From SG-bin7 sp964498095 (GTDB taxonomy: Bacteria; Bdellovibrionota; Bdellovibrionia; Bdellovibrionales; SG-bin7), in the NCBI GenBank assembly GCA_964498095.1, contig CAZCFY010000001.1, forward strand, positions 62,001 to 126,000: a DNA stretch of 64,000 nt, given 5' to 3'. Below, in pieces: positions 42,375 through 51,601 of the stretch. A model generated the notes under the pieces. The model did not search any database. It saw nothing but the letters and a program-made list of their open reading frames with translations, and was not told the DNA's origin. The translations under genes were made by a program, and so were the position numbers. Numbering within the stretch: the stretch's first letter is position 1; each line of letters begins with the position of its first letter.

Positions 42375-43952
42375 TTACTCAGGCGAAGGTAAGAATTGAG
42401 AATCCATTCCACCGGGAAAGCCTGGTTGTTGAGGTAAATCAAAGCGCACAAGCTCACCACTTTCCTCTCGCGCGATAATGGTGCTTTCGTTCACAAAGGA
42501 GGCCTCAGAAAATTTGCCAGTAAGTGACTTAAACCTTGTAATAAATTTGCCATTTATAGAGTCATAAACAAGGATATCCGTATCGCCGGACGCTCGAGAT
42601 ATATCAGGGCGTTGAAAGGAAAGTATGTAGCGATTTGAAGGCGAAAGACTTACCTGAAAAGGTACGTCGACACCAATATTTTGTAGCTTGCCTGTCTCAA
42701 GAGAATAAATCTTCGGAGCTTTCAAGGTGGAGCGCAGGATGACATTTTTTTTGTTGGGAGAAAATTCAACGCTGAAAACACCATCGATATCCTGATGTCT
42801 ACTAATTGTTGCCACTAACTCAGGACCTTTATTAGTACCTCTGTATATTTCAATATCCACCGTGGGGCGCCAATAGGTGCTATCATGATCGTTTGCTCCT
42901 TCCACAGCGAGAAGCTCATTGTCTAAGGAGCGTCCTAGAACCCGACCGTGGGCTTCGTAAGGGTGACTGTAGTTTGTAACTGGTCTCTTCATATGCTTTT
43001 TTGTCCAGGGGTAAAATCCTGGCTTTAATCCTATGACCTTCCACGGCTGGTTCTCCTGTGGGACCAAGGCGGTGTTTCCATTGGCATCTTCAGCGATAAC
43101 TAACCCGCTTCTAACCGCAGGGAGAGTCGGTTTTCCTTTGAAAACATTTGATATTTTATCTTTAAGGGAACTAAGTGCACCTGCTATCCGAATCTCCTGC
43201 TTGTTGCCCTGAGCGTCAGTTAACGAAAGCCAATTTCTAGAGGTATCTGTCTCTATGGCGATGAGTTTACTATTTAGCTCGCCCTGAAATAATAACTCAT
43301 TACTCATAATACCTCGGATTTCAATTTTCCCTTCAGTCGTGGTGAGAATTAAAATACGATTAGTGGGATCGATCGCCATTGCAGTTACCTCTGTATCAGG
43401 AATAGAGGACGACTTTTTGTTATCGACCACAAAGATATTGTTAGGATACTTCGAGTCTATAACGTAATACAAAAAGCTGCCGTCGTAACTTGCGCGATTA
43501 CGGAGAACAATTGTGCCGTCAATAAAGTGAGCGGAAACATTGTGAATGTTACCCAGGGGCAGCGAAAATAAAAGTTCATGGGAATGGAGACTCCAAATTG
43601 ATACATGATTACGGGCAAAGTTTCCGCTATTTCTAATTATCAGTACACCTTCTGTAGAATTTTGGGTGACCTCAATATAATCAACCACGGCCCGGGTCTT
43701 ATTAAAATAATCAAAACGATGATGCTCGACACCGTTAATGTCACCGATGATGAGATTGCCCTCCTTATCAAAGCTATACAAAAGATTTTGGGCATCGCCG
43801 GTTACCTTACCTGCTGCTATTGGCTGTTTTAAAGTAGGATTTGTAATCTGAACCTGATTCCTTGGGATAAATAAGTTAGGACAGATGTTTGCCAAGGCCG
43901 GGTCCACCAATAAAATCATGGCTGTGACTATTAAGGATTTTGAACTTTTCAT
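42375..43952 (-). CDS. Large secreted protein with beta-propeller-like repeats
   Basis: A 525-residue secreted protein (signal peptide MKSSKSLIVTAMILLVDPALA, cleavage before NICPN). The mature chain is a run of WD40/quinoprotein-like blades (e.g. NHVSIWSLHSHELLFSLPLG; VTAMAIDPTNRILILTTTEGKIEIRG; GVFSVEFSPNKKNVILRS; KIYSLETGKL; ILVYDSING). Six or seven blades are plausible. No catalytic motif is recognised; the likely role is binding or scaffolding in the periplasm or outside. I start at the second ATG, where the signal peptide begins. It is divergent from the 622-residue secreted gene across ~245 bases. Confidence 0.8.
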   Translation of the reverse strand: MKSSKSLIVTAMILLVDPALANICPNLFIPRNQVQITNPTLKQPIAAGKVTGDAQNLLYSFDKEGNLIIGDINGVEHHRFDYFNKTRAVVDYIEVTQNSTEGVLIIRNSGNFARNHVSIWSLHSHELLFSLPLGNIHNVSAHFIDGTIVLRNRASYDGSFLYYVIDSKYPNNIFVVDNKKSSSIPDTEVTAMAIDPTNRILILTTTEGKIEIRGIMSNELLFQGELNSKLIAIETDTSRNWLSLTDAQGNKQEIRIAGALSSLKDKISNVFKGKPTLPAVRSGLVIAEDANGNTALVPQENQPWKVIGLKPGFYPWTKKHMKRPVTNYSHPYEAHGRVLGRSLDNELLAVEGANDHDSTYWRPTVDIEIYRGTNKGPELVATISRHQDIDGVFSVEFSPNKKNVILRSTLKAPKIYSLETGKLQNIGVDVPFQVSLSPSNRYILSFQRPDISRASGDTDILVYDSINGKFITRFKSLTGKFSEASFVNESTIIAREESGELVRFDLPQQPGFPGGMDSQFLPSPE

Positions 43953-44197
43953 AAATTTCTCCACGACAAGGTACCTGCAAAATCCGTCCTCCTAGGGGTT
44001 GATTTGAATTGCACTTGCTTGTTTAAACTCTCGTCAGAGCGACGAACTTTGGCAGTTAGGTCCCGCAAATAATAATTGAATATAAGCTGTGGAATAGAGG
44101 TTTTTTTGCCAGGTCTAAGTCTCCATTTTCGCGCTAAAAGCGTGTGGGCCAAAATTAACACATCCAGTGGCTTAAAATCTGCATTATAGCCCTGGAT

Positions 44198-46066
44198 ATG
44201 AGATCCTGGGTAACGCCGATAACTATTTTAACTGTCTTTGTAAACGTTTTGTACACCTGTCAGCCAGTTTGGGCAAAAAATCGCTGTGCAAGTCTATTCG
44301 TAAGCAAGATCCCAGCGACTATTGGTGTTGAAGTCGAGTGGCAACCTATTCGCGCAAATATCGAACGAAAAAACGTCGACCCATTGGTCGAAGGCATGAG
44401 TTTTCCCTTTTCCCGAGAAGAAAGTGACTTCAATCGAATGGAACTTGGAAAAATGTTCGGGCTATATGGGCGTGATGAGAAAACCGGGAAGTTTAAGGAA
44501 AACTTACTACCTAAGAAGGTGACTGCGAGTGTAGAGTTCAAGCGCCTACTAAACCCTGAGCCAGTTCCCTTTCCCGAATTTGCTAATCAGCACCCCCGTG
44601 AGTGGATACCTGATGAACATCGACAGTACCGCGAATATAGTCGTAAGCTCAGCGAGGCTCGTCTGCCCTTTAGTGTACAATTTGATGGAGAATATTATTA
44701 TATCACCAATTTTGGTTCGCTAAAAGGTCCGGATCTAATTAGAACTTTACAGCTTCTTTTTGATATTGCTGGTGCCGAGTCCGCTGACCTAATACTTGCC
44801 AAGCGTCCAGAGGCGTGGGTTTCTAAAAATAGCGCGTCGGACGTACTAATTCCTAGTCGCGTGGTCATTGAGGAAAGAAACGGAAGGAGCGCTGGTTTGG
44901 AGTTTCCGATGGCTGGAGCGGTTCGCACCGAACAGGAGGTGCGTGATTATATCAAAAATTTATGGATTCGACTGGGGCTTTTCGAAGAACAAGAAACTGA
45001 ACTTATTGAAGAAGCCACTTCAAATACAAATATTCATATGCATTGGGTTCCTCAAATTCAATCTATGCCGAAAGAGAAAAGAAAACTTCTGTATAGGGCC
45101 CAAAAAGATTTGTTTGGCGATCTTAATGACGAAGCGATGCTTTCGGATTACACTGAATTAGCACTCCAACTTGAAACTTCAAAATTAAGTTCTGACACTT
45201 CCGAAACAAAATTACTAACGGCATTTTATCAGCTGGTGGCCTCTTTTATGCAGATGCCAATTCAGAATCTGACCCGGTCGGCGTTTCGCCGAATTGAGGT
45301 AACCAGTGAAGGCATTTATGAGAAAGATCGTCTACGCACTGAAAATGACATGGATCCGAATTTTTCGGATGAGCTAAAACTGCTTCGCTATGGTTTACGC
45401 GGCAAATATGGTCAAGAAAGTCTCCCAACAAATCAGCCGGTCCCCAAGGTCGGTATAGAATTTCGAAACGACGGTACCTTTGTTAAAACAATGAGGCATG
45501 TGAGCGAGTCAGAAGAAAGGTTTGTGGACAGCGTTCCGACCGGTACTCGGGGAATTGAGGATGATCCAGCTCAACTTCGGATACTTGCGCAGCATTATGG
45601 GATTGACACGAGGTTAATTGGTTTGGCTTACGAATCTCTTCATTCCGGCAACAGTCACATTAAACAATCACAGTGGAGGCCAAGTACAATAATTGCCACA
45701 TTACTGTTGCCCCTCACGGCATGGGAGAGTCACCCGCTTTATCAAAGAGGACTGAAACAATTAAGTAGAGAACAAAGTAGTAAGATGGAAAAATCCTTCG
45801 CCACTGCCAGAGCAAGATATAAACAAAATATTAATAGGCTTGTCTCTCTCGCATATGGTGATGCAAGTTCAAACGACAACTTTCCCGATTGGTTGCGAAA
45901 CGGTATTAAGCAACCGCTGTTTAGTTCTGAAGGATCGAAGTATTTAGGACAACTTGACGGTGTTAAGGTTAATCAGCAGGGCGAGTTGTTCCAGATCATC
46001 CTATTCGGAGAAGCTATGCGCTTTTTAAGAGACTCGGGAGTCGCTAGCGTGATGACAGGTCACTAA
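44198..46066 (+). CDS. Large secreted protein, possibly amidoligase-like
   Basis: A 622-residue protein with a signal peptide (cleavage near VWA-KN). Three blocks occur in the order seen in amidoligase-type ATP-grasp-like enzymes: TIGVEVEWQP (~42), RNGRSAGLEFPMAG (~230) and NTNIHMHWVPQ (~282), followed by a later VGIEFRNDGTF (~428). This is a weak, pattern-level match and the signal peptide would be unusual for an ATP-using enzyme. Otherwise I recognise nothing. It sits immediately left of the first tRNA fragment and may lie outside the island. Confidence 0.7.
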   Translation: MRSWVTPITILTVFVNVLYTCQPVWAKNRCASLFVSKIPATIGVEVEWQPIRANIERKNVDPLVEGMSFPFSREESDFNRMELGKMFGLYGRDEKTGKFKENLLPKKVTASVEFKRLLNPEPVPFPEFANQHPREWIPDEHRQYREYSRKLSEARLPFSVQFDGEYYYITNFGSLKGPDLIRTLQLLFDIAGAESADLILAKRPEAWVSKNSASDVLIPSRVVIEERNGRSAGLEFPMAGAVRTEQEVRDYIKNLWIRLGLFEEQETELIEEATSNTNIHMHWVPQIQSMPKEKRKLLYRAQKDLFGDLNDEAMLSDYTELALQLETSKLSSDTSETKLLTAFYQLVASFMQMPIQNLTRSAFRRIEVTSEGIYEKDRLRTENDMDPNFSDELKLLRYGLRGKYGQESLPTNQPVPKVGIEFRNDGTFVKTMRHVSESEERFVDSVPTGTRGIEDDPAQLRILAQHYGIDTRLIGLAYESLHSGNSHIKQSQWRPSTIIATLLLPLTAWESHPLYQRGLKQLSREQSSKMEKSFATARARYKQNINRLVSLAYGDASSNDNFPDWLRNGIKQPLFSSEGSKYLGQLDGVKVNQQGELFQIILFGEAMRFLRDSGVASVMTGH

Positions 46067-46109
46067 GTAGAACCGGAGAACCCGTTGAACTACCAATCTC
46101 ATTTTAGAA

Positions 46110-46170
<61 letters not shown>

Positions 46171-46229
46171 CTTTTTTAGAAATATATAAGAGATTTTTTT
46201 AGTTTTTAAGGAATTTAAATAGATATAAC

Positions 46230-46257
46230 TTGACAATTGTAGCCAATTGGCTACAAT
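46230..46257 (+). promoter_or_regulatory. Toxin-antitoxin promoter with internal palindromic operator
   Basis: TTGACA (46230) and TACAAT (46252) are 16 bases apart. The spacer together with the -10 is a perfect 22-bp palindrome, arms ATTGTAGCCAA and TTGGCTACAAT. This is a typical site for autorepression by the antitoxin. The expected transcription start falls at or next to the GTG start codon at 46264, so the message may be leaderless. Confidence 0.75.
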
Positions 46258-46263
46258 CAAGCT

Positions 46264-46605
46264 GTGATAAAGCAAGGACCTCTGAGCATTATAGTCTATG
46301 AAACAGCCGAAGGAAAAAGGCCCTACTCTGATTGGATCAAAAATCTTCGCGACTCGACAACAGTTGCTCGGATTAGGGCCAGAATTGATCGTATCGAAGA
46401 AGGAAACTTAGGCCAGTATAAAGCTTTAGGCACGGGGCTTTTTGAATTTAAGTTTAATTTCGGATCTGGTTATCGTGTCTATTTTGCTGTTGATGGTGAC
46501 AAGATTATTTTAATTCTTTCGGGCGGAGACAAAAGCTCGCAGCGAAAAGATATTCTTAAAGCCCGTGAATATTGGACCGACTATCTTATGAGGAAAAGAA
46601 AATGA
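46264..46605 (+). CDS. RelE/HigB-type toxin (phage Gp49-like)
   Basis: A 113-residue toxin beginning at GTG. It shows the COG3657/Gp49-like pattern: IIVYETAEGKRPYSDWIKNLRD, RIRARIDRIEEGNLGQYKALGTGLFEFKFNFGSGYRVYFAVDGD, ILILSGGDKSSQRKDILKAREYW. Family members cleave mRNA at the ribosome. The stop overlaps the ATG of the antitoxin gene (ATGA), as expected for a toxin-first addiction module. It is the first gene inside the putative tRNA-linked island. Confidence 0.9.
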   Translation: MIKQGPLSIIVYETAEGKRPYSDWIKNLRDSTTVARIRARIDRIEEGNLGQYKALGTGLFEFKFNFGSGYRVYFAVDGDKIILILSGGDKSSQRKDILKAREYWTDYLMRKRK

Positions 46606-46931
46606 AAAAAGTAAAAGTATCAAAAAAATTGCCTGCTGTTGATTACCGAGAAAGTCTTATTGAAGAGCTCAAAGGCGACGAAAAAGCGCAATACATGTAC
46701 TTGAAAGTTTCTCTTGAGGAAAATGGCGACATGCCAGAAGTTTTCCTTAAAGCCGTTGAAACAGTAGCTAAAGCCCGTGGGTTTAGTAACTTTGCTAAAA
46801 AAACGGGCTTAAACAGGGAAAATCTTTATCGCATATTTTCAAATGAAAGAACTCCAAGGCTTGAGTCATTGGTTAAAATTTTGGATGCTCTTGGTTTTAA
46901 ACTTACTATTACTCCGAAGCGTGCTTCTTAA
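46602..46931 (+). CDS. HigA-like antitoxin (addiction module antidote)
   Basis: A 109-residue protein: DYRESLIEELKGDEKAQYMYLKVSLEENGDMPEVFLKAVETVAKARG followed by the XRE helix-turn-helix FSNFAKKTGLNRENLYRIFSNERTPRLESLVKILDALGF. This is the standard COG3636 antidote layout with a toxin-binding N-terminus and DNA-binding C-terminus. Start at the ATG overlapping the toxin stop. It probably represses the module through the 22-bp palindrome upstream. Confidence 0.9.
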   Translation: MKKVKVSKKLPAVDYRESLIEELKGDEKAQYMYLKVSLEENGDMPEVFLKAVETVAKARGFSNFAKKTGLNRENLYRIFSNERTPRLESLVKILDALGFKLTITPKRAS

Positions 46932-46986
46932 AAAGATTTATCTACTGCCAAAAAGAGATTTTCGGATTTTATTAAGGAGCTTGAAA

Positions 46987-47295
46987 ATGAAAAAGAGTAA
47001 TCAAAAGAAAAATTATGTCGTTGCTAAAAAATCCCAAGAAATCGCTGAAGCTTTAGGTATCACTTCTTCCGTTGATCAAGCTCATATTTCCTATAAAGCC
47101 CAACTCTCAGAAATGGCATCAAAGGCTATTGAAAGTTCAAAACATACTGTTAACGAAATCGTCAATCGATCTGGCGTTGCAAGATCTAAGGTCTCAGCCA
47201 TTAAAAATGGAGCTTTGGCTGGAATTTCAATTGATTTATTTATTAGGGTTATCATCTCGACTGGTGCCAAGTTAAATATGAAATTAGCTGCTTAG
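46987..47295 (+). CDS. XRE-like helix-turn-helix protein
   Basis: A 102-residue protein with an AAGGAG ribosome site before the ATG. The C-terminal half has AIESSKHTVNEIVNRSGVARSKVSAIKNGALAGISIDLFIRVIISTGAKL, the helix-turn-helix pattern of HigA/XRE antitoxins. It follows the antitoxin by 55 bases. No toxin is found next to it, so it may be an orphan antitoxin or a regulator of the island. Confidence 0.8.
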   Translation: MKKSNQKKNYVVAKKSQEIAEALGITSSVDQAHISYKAQLSEMASKAIESSKHTVNEIVNRSGVARSKVSAIKNGALAGISIDLFIRVIISTGAKLNMKLAA

Positions 47296-47387
47296 AATCC
47301 ATCTTTGCAGATAAACTATAAAAGAGTATAGTAGCACAGATGCCTGAACGCTGCATAAGTGGTGAGATTTTAATTTGGAGGATGAAA

Positions 47388-47732
47388 ATGGCTTTGCCTG
47401 AGCTGACAAAGAAACAAGCTGAAGAAGCCCTCAATTCATTTTTCCAGAAGCGCGTTCCATCGCATGCGCGAGACAAAGTCCGTCTTGTTTTTTCGTTTCG
47501 AGGAAATTCGGTGTCGCTTCTTGAGGAGAGGCCCTATTTTCAAGATCCATCTCAGTGGACGAGTACGCCCGTAGCTCAGTTTCGATTCGATCAAGATGAC
47601 AAAACATGGACTCTGTATTGCCCCGATCGAAATTCCAAGTGGCATGTGTATGATCATGCCAAACCCTCGCGCCAATTCATTCACTTACTTCGAGCCGTTG
47701 AGGATGATGCTACCGGTATTTTTTGGGGCTAG
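47388..47732 (+). CDS. DUF3024 family protein
   Basis: A 114-residue protein: ALNSFFQKRVPSHARDKVRLVFSFRGNSVSLLEERPYF, then VAQFRFDQDDKTWTLYCPDRNSKWHVYDHAKPS and DATGIFWG. These blocks, especially W-T-L-Y-x-x-D-R-N-x-K-W and the FWG ending, match DUF3024 as I know it. A GGAGG ribosome site is six bases before the chosen ATG. Function unknown. Its stop lies 19 bases before the first inverted-repeat element. Confidence 0.82.
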   Translation: MALPELTKKQAEEALNSFFQKRVPSHARDKVRLVFSFRGNSVSLLEERPYFQDPSQWTSTPVAQFRFDQDDKTWTLYCPDRNSKWHVYDHAKPSRQFIHLLRAVEDDATGIFWG

Positions 47733-47750
47733 GCGGCTTGCCAAAGAGTC

Positions 47751-48268
47751 GTGTCGTCGAAACATCACATTTACTTGCGCGAAGATATTGAGAATCCACA
47801 GGGCAGTTAATGCTCTGAAAAAAGTTAAAAATTCTTATACTTTGGCGTTCTTGTCATACCCCCAGTTTCATTATTTTGGTAGATTCAGCCAAGAAAAAAT
47901 GACCGTTAAAAACAGCAGTGCGAATATTTTTCCGATTCGAAAGGAGTGGATTTAGGTGAAGTATTCATCTCAGGCAAAAGGGCGGCAAGAATCGGGGCTC
48001 AGTCGGTAAATTTTATGGAAGAGACGGATATAAACGATTTCTCGAGTTTAAACACGAAGCCCAGAAGTCTCGGGTGGAACGCACTTTTGTGTTGGATGTT
48101 TGAGAATCAACAAATCATAGGGCGAAGAAGAAAGTGATAAGTCGCGCAGCTTTGTTTCAGGGCAAAAAGACGTGCAGAAGTATTCCTGGCTCAATGTGAT
48201 AATCTTTTCCTTCGACGGTTTTTTATTTTTACGTCTTTACGCAAGTAAACGTGTCGTATCGACGTCAC
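47751..48268 (+). mobile_element. MITE-like element with terminal inverted repeats, copy 1 (diverged)
   Basis: A 518-bp segment aligned along its length with copy 2 at 50469-50976. Left end GTGTCGTCGAAACATCAC; right end GTGTCGTATCGACGTCAC. These are decayed versions of the 18-bp inverted termini of copy 2, followed inward by ACTTGCG in both directions. A central block starting GAGTTTAAACACGAAGCCCA is nearly identical in the two copies. Frames inside are broken, so it is non-autonomous or a remnant. Of 47733-48505 it accounts for most; the rest holds no gene. Confidence 0.75.
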
Positions 48269-48505
48269 ATCCTTAATATCGCGTAACCGGGAATTACTGC
48301 TTACGGCAGGAATTTGAATTTTGGCACGACTTTTGATGATTATAAAATGAAGTCGAGAAATTGAAGATATATTTAGCTAAGTGTGATCATTTATTTGACA
48401 GTTATTAGCGAAATTCGTTCTGTCAAAGAAATTTACAATTTTTTTGGCGGCGTGTTTTTAATTAGCAAATTTGTTATCGAAAAATATTTAAGGAGCTTCA
48501 TATTT

Positions 48506-50356
48506 ATGACAGGTATCCCAGTTTTATCGCGGACTAACTATGAGCGAATTTTATACAAGAGTTGGATAATTCTTGTATTAATCTTCCAGGGATTCTTTTT
48601 AACAAATTTGGCTTCTGCACAGTCAAAAGATTGTTCAGCAGTTTTTCACTCCTATCAATCTATCGAAGATCCTCGGCGAACCTATGTTGAACAACTTATA
48701 TTACGACTTCAGGATCAAGCCAAAAGAAATTCAGTAAGTCTTCTTAAAAGTAAATCTGTTAAGGATTTTGTTGTGGTGGGAGGAGGCCCTCACGGATTAT
48801 CATTTACGGCGCTTTTGGAGCAGGGCAATCCCGAAATTAGTGGTGTAGTTATCGATAAAGGAAATGGTCGTTCGCCCATTTGGAACGACGCAGGTGATAG
48901 CTTTCTCGTTGGACCAGCAGTGAGCCATCGACTTATCGGTAGCGCTGTTCAGCCCGGAGATTTGTTTGCAAAAGAAAGTCCTCGTCTTCCTGCCTTCACG
49001 ATTGGAATGGCTTTACAATTCCTAAAAAGTCAGTTGCGTGCGAAACAGGTTCACGAAGATACCGTGGTGGCAATTCGTACCAACGGAAATCGCGAAAGGA
49101 TTCAAACTCAAAATGGAATCGAAATTGATACCGACTGGGTTGTTCTTTCAACCGGACTTGGCAGACCACAATTTAAAATTGATGATAAAGAATCAGTTGC
49201 ACTCGTAGAAAGAATTGCAAATTCGCAAGTTCCAAATGACCAAGTACCGAATATTCAGTATGCACTCGATGCTTGGAAACGAGGGACACAATCTATAAGA
49301 AAAAATCAAGACCCTCTAGCTCCTTATCGTGGGAAGCGTCTTGCCGTTATAGGTGGAGGCGGGGGTGCAAAAACCGAAGTTAAACGTCAGTTAAATATTT
49401 TGAATTCAAATATTCCACCAAATTTACAAGAGGCGCTAAATCCAAAAACAAATGGGGGCCCTAACTTGTTACATTGGATTGGTATCCAGGTAGATGGGTA
49501 CTACAAGCCAAAAAAAAACCTATCTCCCTTTATTGATTCGAAGCGATTGATGATACACGACTCCCATGCAAAACGGATTTTTGAGCGGACCAAAATCGAT
49601 GGTGAAAAAGAATATGTTATAGAAATTTCTCAAAGAGACGGACTAATTCAGGAGATCGTAGTTGATCAAGTGATAATTGCATCTGGCTTTTTAGGCCCAG
49701 AAGCATCTTTACCTTCTGGCCTTAGTTCGTCTGGAGAAAAGCCAATTCTTGACGACGTGATAGTCGATACACCTGATAGGGGTGAAATCGTAGTGGCCAA
49801 AAGAGTTCGTAATAGAAATGTACTTCTCGTAGGTACCGGTGCAGGAATTGAGGTTCCACCTGAAGAGCTGTTAAGTACACGAACTCCAGTGAGCTTTGCT
49901 TCATTAGGTCCACGTATAAGAACTGCCGCAGATTTTATAAGCACAAACTTGAACTACACAAATAACAAGAATATTCCCACTCTCAGAGCATCGCCTGAAA
50001 GAAATGCACCGTCCATTTTCGAATTTCATAAATACTCTAGTGGCATCAGGGTTAAAGATATAAATACAAATCTTTTACGACTACGTACTGCTATTGCGAG
50101 AGAGCTGGGTAAATTTCGTTATTCATCAGAAAATATTGAACTAGAATTTTCCAACGAAAGATTTGGTTTTCAACTAAAGATTTTTGGTTTTTTAGAGAAT
50201 GATGCAAAAAGAATTTATGAAGAAATCAAATTAAATTCCGAGCTTATGTCTGCTCTGCAAGAACTTATGGATCAACCTGCACAAAAAATTAGAGTGAGCG
50301 TGAAAACACGCAAAGATGGTCGTGCTGAACCAGAGGGTATAGAAATCAAATTTTAA
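48506..50356 (+). CDS. Secreted FAD/NAD-dependent oxidoreductase-like protein
   Basis: A 616-residue protein with an AAGGAG ribosome site and a signal peptide (hydrophobic IILVLIFQGFFLTNLASAQ, cleavage near ASA-QS). The first dinucleotide fold is at KDFVVVGGGPHGLSFTALL (~88), with a second at RLAVIGGGGGAKTE (~283) and an ATG-like motif VDQVIIASGF (~388) and VLLVGTGAGIE (~440). This is the layout of FAD-dependent NAD(P)H oxidoreductases. An exported flavoenzyme of this type is uncommon. It is flanked by the two inverted-repeat elements and lies within the island; its A/T-rich composition differs from the genes outside. Confidence 0.82.
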   Translation: MTGIPVLSRTNYERILYKSWIILVLIFQGFFLTNLASAQSKDCSAVFHSYQSIEDPRRTYVEQLILRLQDQAKRNSVSLLKSKSVKDFVVVGGGPHGLSFTALLEQGNPEISGVVIDKGNGRSPIWNDAGDSFLVGPAVSHRLIGSAVQPGDLFAKESPRLPAFTIGMALQFLKSQLRAKQVHEDTVVAIRTNGNRERIQTQNGIEIDTDWVVLSTGLGRPQFKIDDKESVALVERIANSQVPNDQVPNIQYALDAWKRGTQSIRKNQDPLAPYRGKRLAVIGGGGGAKTEVKRQLNILNSNIPPNLQEALNPKTNGGPNLLHWIGIQVDGYYKPKKNLSPFIDSKRLMIHDSHAKRIFERTKIDGEKEYVIEISQRDGLIQEIVVDQVIIASGFLGPEASLPSGLSSSGEKPILDDVIVDTPDRGEIVVAKRVRNRNVLLVGTGAGIEVPPEELLSTRTPVSFASLGPRIRTAADFISTNLNYTNNKNIPTLRASPERNAPSIFEFHKYSSGIRVKDINTNLLRLRTAIARELGKFRYSSENIELEFSNERFGFQLKIFGFLENDAKRIYEEIKLNSELMSALQELMDQPAQKIRVSVKTRKDGRAEPEGIEIKF

Positions 50357-50468
50357 AAATTTTATACTCTCTTTATTTACTACGCAACGACGCGGATAAT
50401 ATTTGAACAAAGGCCACGCAATTCAACAGGAATCAGCATTGCATAAAGATATCGTTCACTCAGTGGTC

Positions 50469-50976
50469 GTGACGTCGATACGTCACGACCACTTGCGCGA
50501 GAATAAAAGACTTCCTAAAACCAGTTTAAGTGGCTCAAAATGAGATACGATTTTCTATGGCTACATTTATTGTCCTTCAAATAAATAATATTTGCTAATC
50601 TAGGATTAACAATGGTGACCTTGAAATACAGCAGCGCGAGATTGTATCACAAAACGAATGGAGTGAGTAGCTGAAGTCAATTTCAACTCGAGCGCGAGAG
50701 TCGGCAAGGTTCGGGGCAGATCGGTAAATTTCACGTATGGAGACGTATAACAACGAATTCCCGAGTTTAAACACGAAGCCCAGAAGTCTCGGGTGGAACT
50801 CACTTTTGTGTTGGATGTTCGAGATCCAGCTACCATAGAGTATTGAGGAAAGTGATAAGTCGCGCAGCCTCGTGAAGGTAAAGAGACGTGCTGAAGTACT
50901 CTAGGCTCAACTTATTTCGGTTTTCTGTGTCCACATTTTTTCACCAGCTCAAGTAATCGTGACGTATCGACGTCAC
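50469..50976 (+). mobile_element. MITE-like element with terminal inverted repeats, copy 2
   Basis: Left end GTGACGTCGATACGTCAC (50469-50486), right end GTGACGTATCGACGTCAC (50959-50976): exact reverse complements of each other, each also nearly self-palindromic. The similarity continues inward for about 10 more bases (ACTTG shared). The left end also lies in a larger perfect palindrome, arms AGTGGTCGTGACGT and ACGTCACGACCACT around CGAT. No complete reading frame is seen inside. Lengths of 508 and 518 bp and the shared central block make this a two-copy family. Confidence 0.8.
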
Positions 50977-51555
50977 TCATTTCGAATTAATATCGAGAGT
51001 AACCAGACTGTAAATCTTTCCATGCAATTTTCCTCTGCAAACCGGAAAGCTCGATTTGGGATTTCAGTCCATGATTTAAGAGAACTCGCGGAGTCTTAGG
51101 TTTTAAAAAGCTCATTTGATCGGCAGAGACCGAAAACAGTGATGTTTGGTGCGAATTTGTTCTTTTGTATTTGATTTGCATTTTGTGGATTGAACTCCGA
51201 GAAGTTGCCGAAGAATGAGAAACTTGGGCTGATAGAGCCAAATGTGGGTTAAAAAAGTAAGTTTTAGATTTTTGACAAAGCCATAGCCGGTGATTTCCAA
51301 GCGGAAGATTTGGATTTTTTGCGGGCTAAAGGATTTTGGAAAATTTCTAAAAAAAAGAGTCATGTACGTTTAGTTGTGATTGATTTTTGCGCCAGAAACA
51401 GCGCGGTTGGCGGGTAAATTCGATTAGAAAAGATTTTTTGCGAAAAATGCAGATTTACAAAAATCATGGTACCTAGGTACCAGAAATTTGAGCCTTAAGG
51501 TACCAACGATAATTTTTCATATTCTTATGTTAATTAGTGATTTTAAGTAGTTAGA
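50977..51555. other. Gene-poor region with a KpnI-like palindrome
   Basis: No gene is supported here. A perfect 16-bp palindrome TGGTACCTAGGTACCA lies at 51467-51482, and another GGTACC follows 28 bases on; this could be an operator or the end of an element. The frames on the minus strand are compositionally unlike the neighbouring genes. Confidence 0.5.
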
Positions 51556-51601
51556 TGGTTGCGGGGAGAGGATTTGAACCTCTGACCTTCGGGTTATGAG
51601 C
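51556..51601 (-). repeat. 46-bp displaced 3' fragment of tRNA-fMet (second att-like copy)
   Basis: Identical to 55099-55144, from the CCA end through the anticodon bases of the initiator tRNA-Met, then diverging at the anticodon stem. Shorter than the copy at 46110. The crossover at the anticodon loop is typical of tyrosine-recombinase integration. It separates the island into two segments. Confidence 0.85.

Noticed and set aside
47596..48137. Short proteins between the DUF3024 gene and the oxidoreductase
   Set aside because: The frames are interrupted or differ between the two element copies, so they look like debris of the repeated element rather than genes.
50606..51363. Minus-strand small proteins in the gap after the oxidoreductase
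   Set aside because: They overlap the element copy or each other in different frames, without ribosome sites or recognisable domains.
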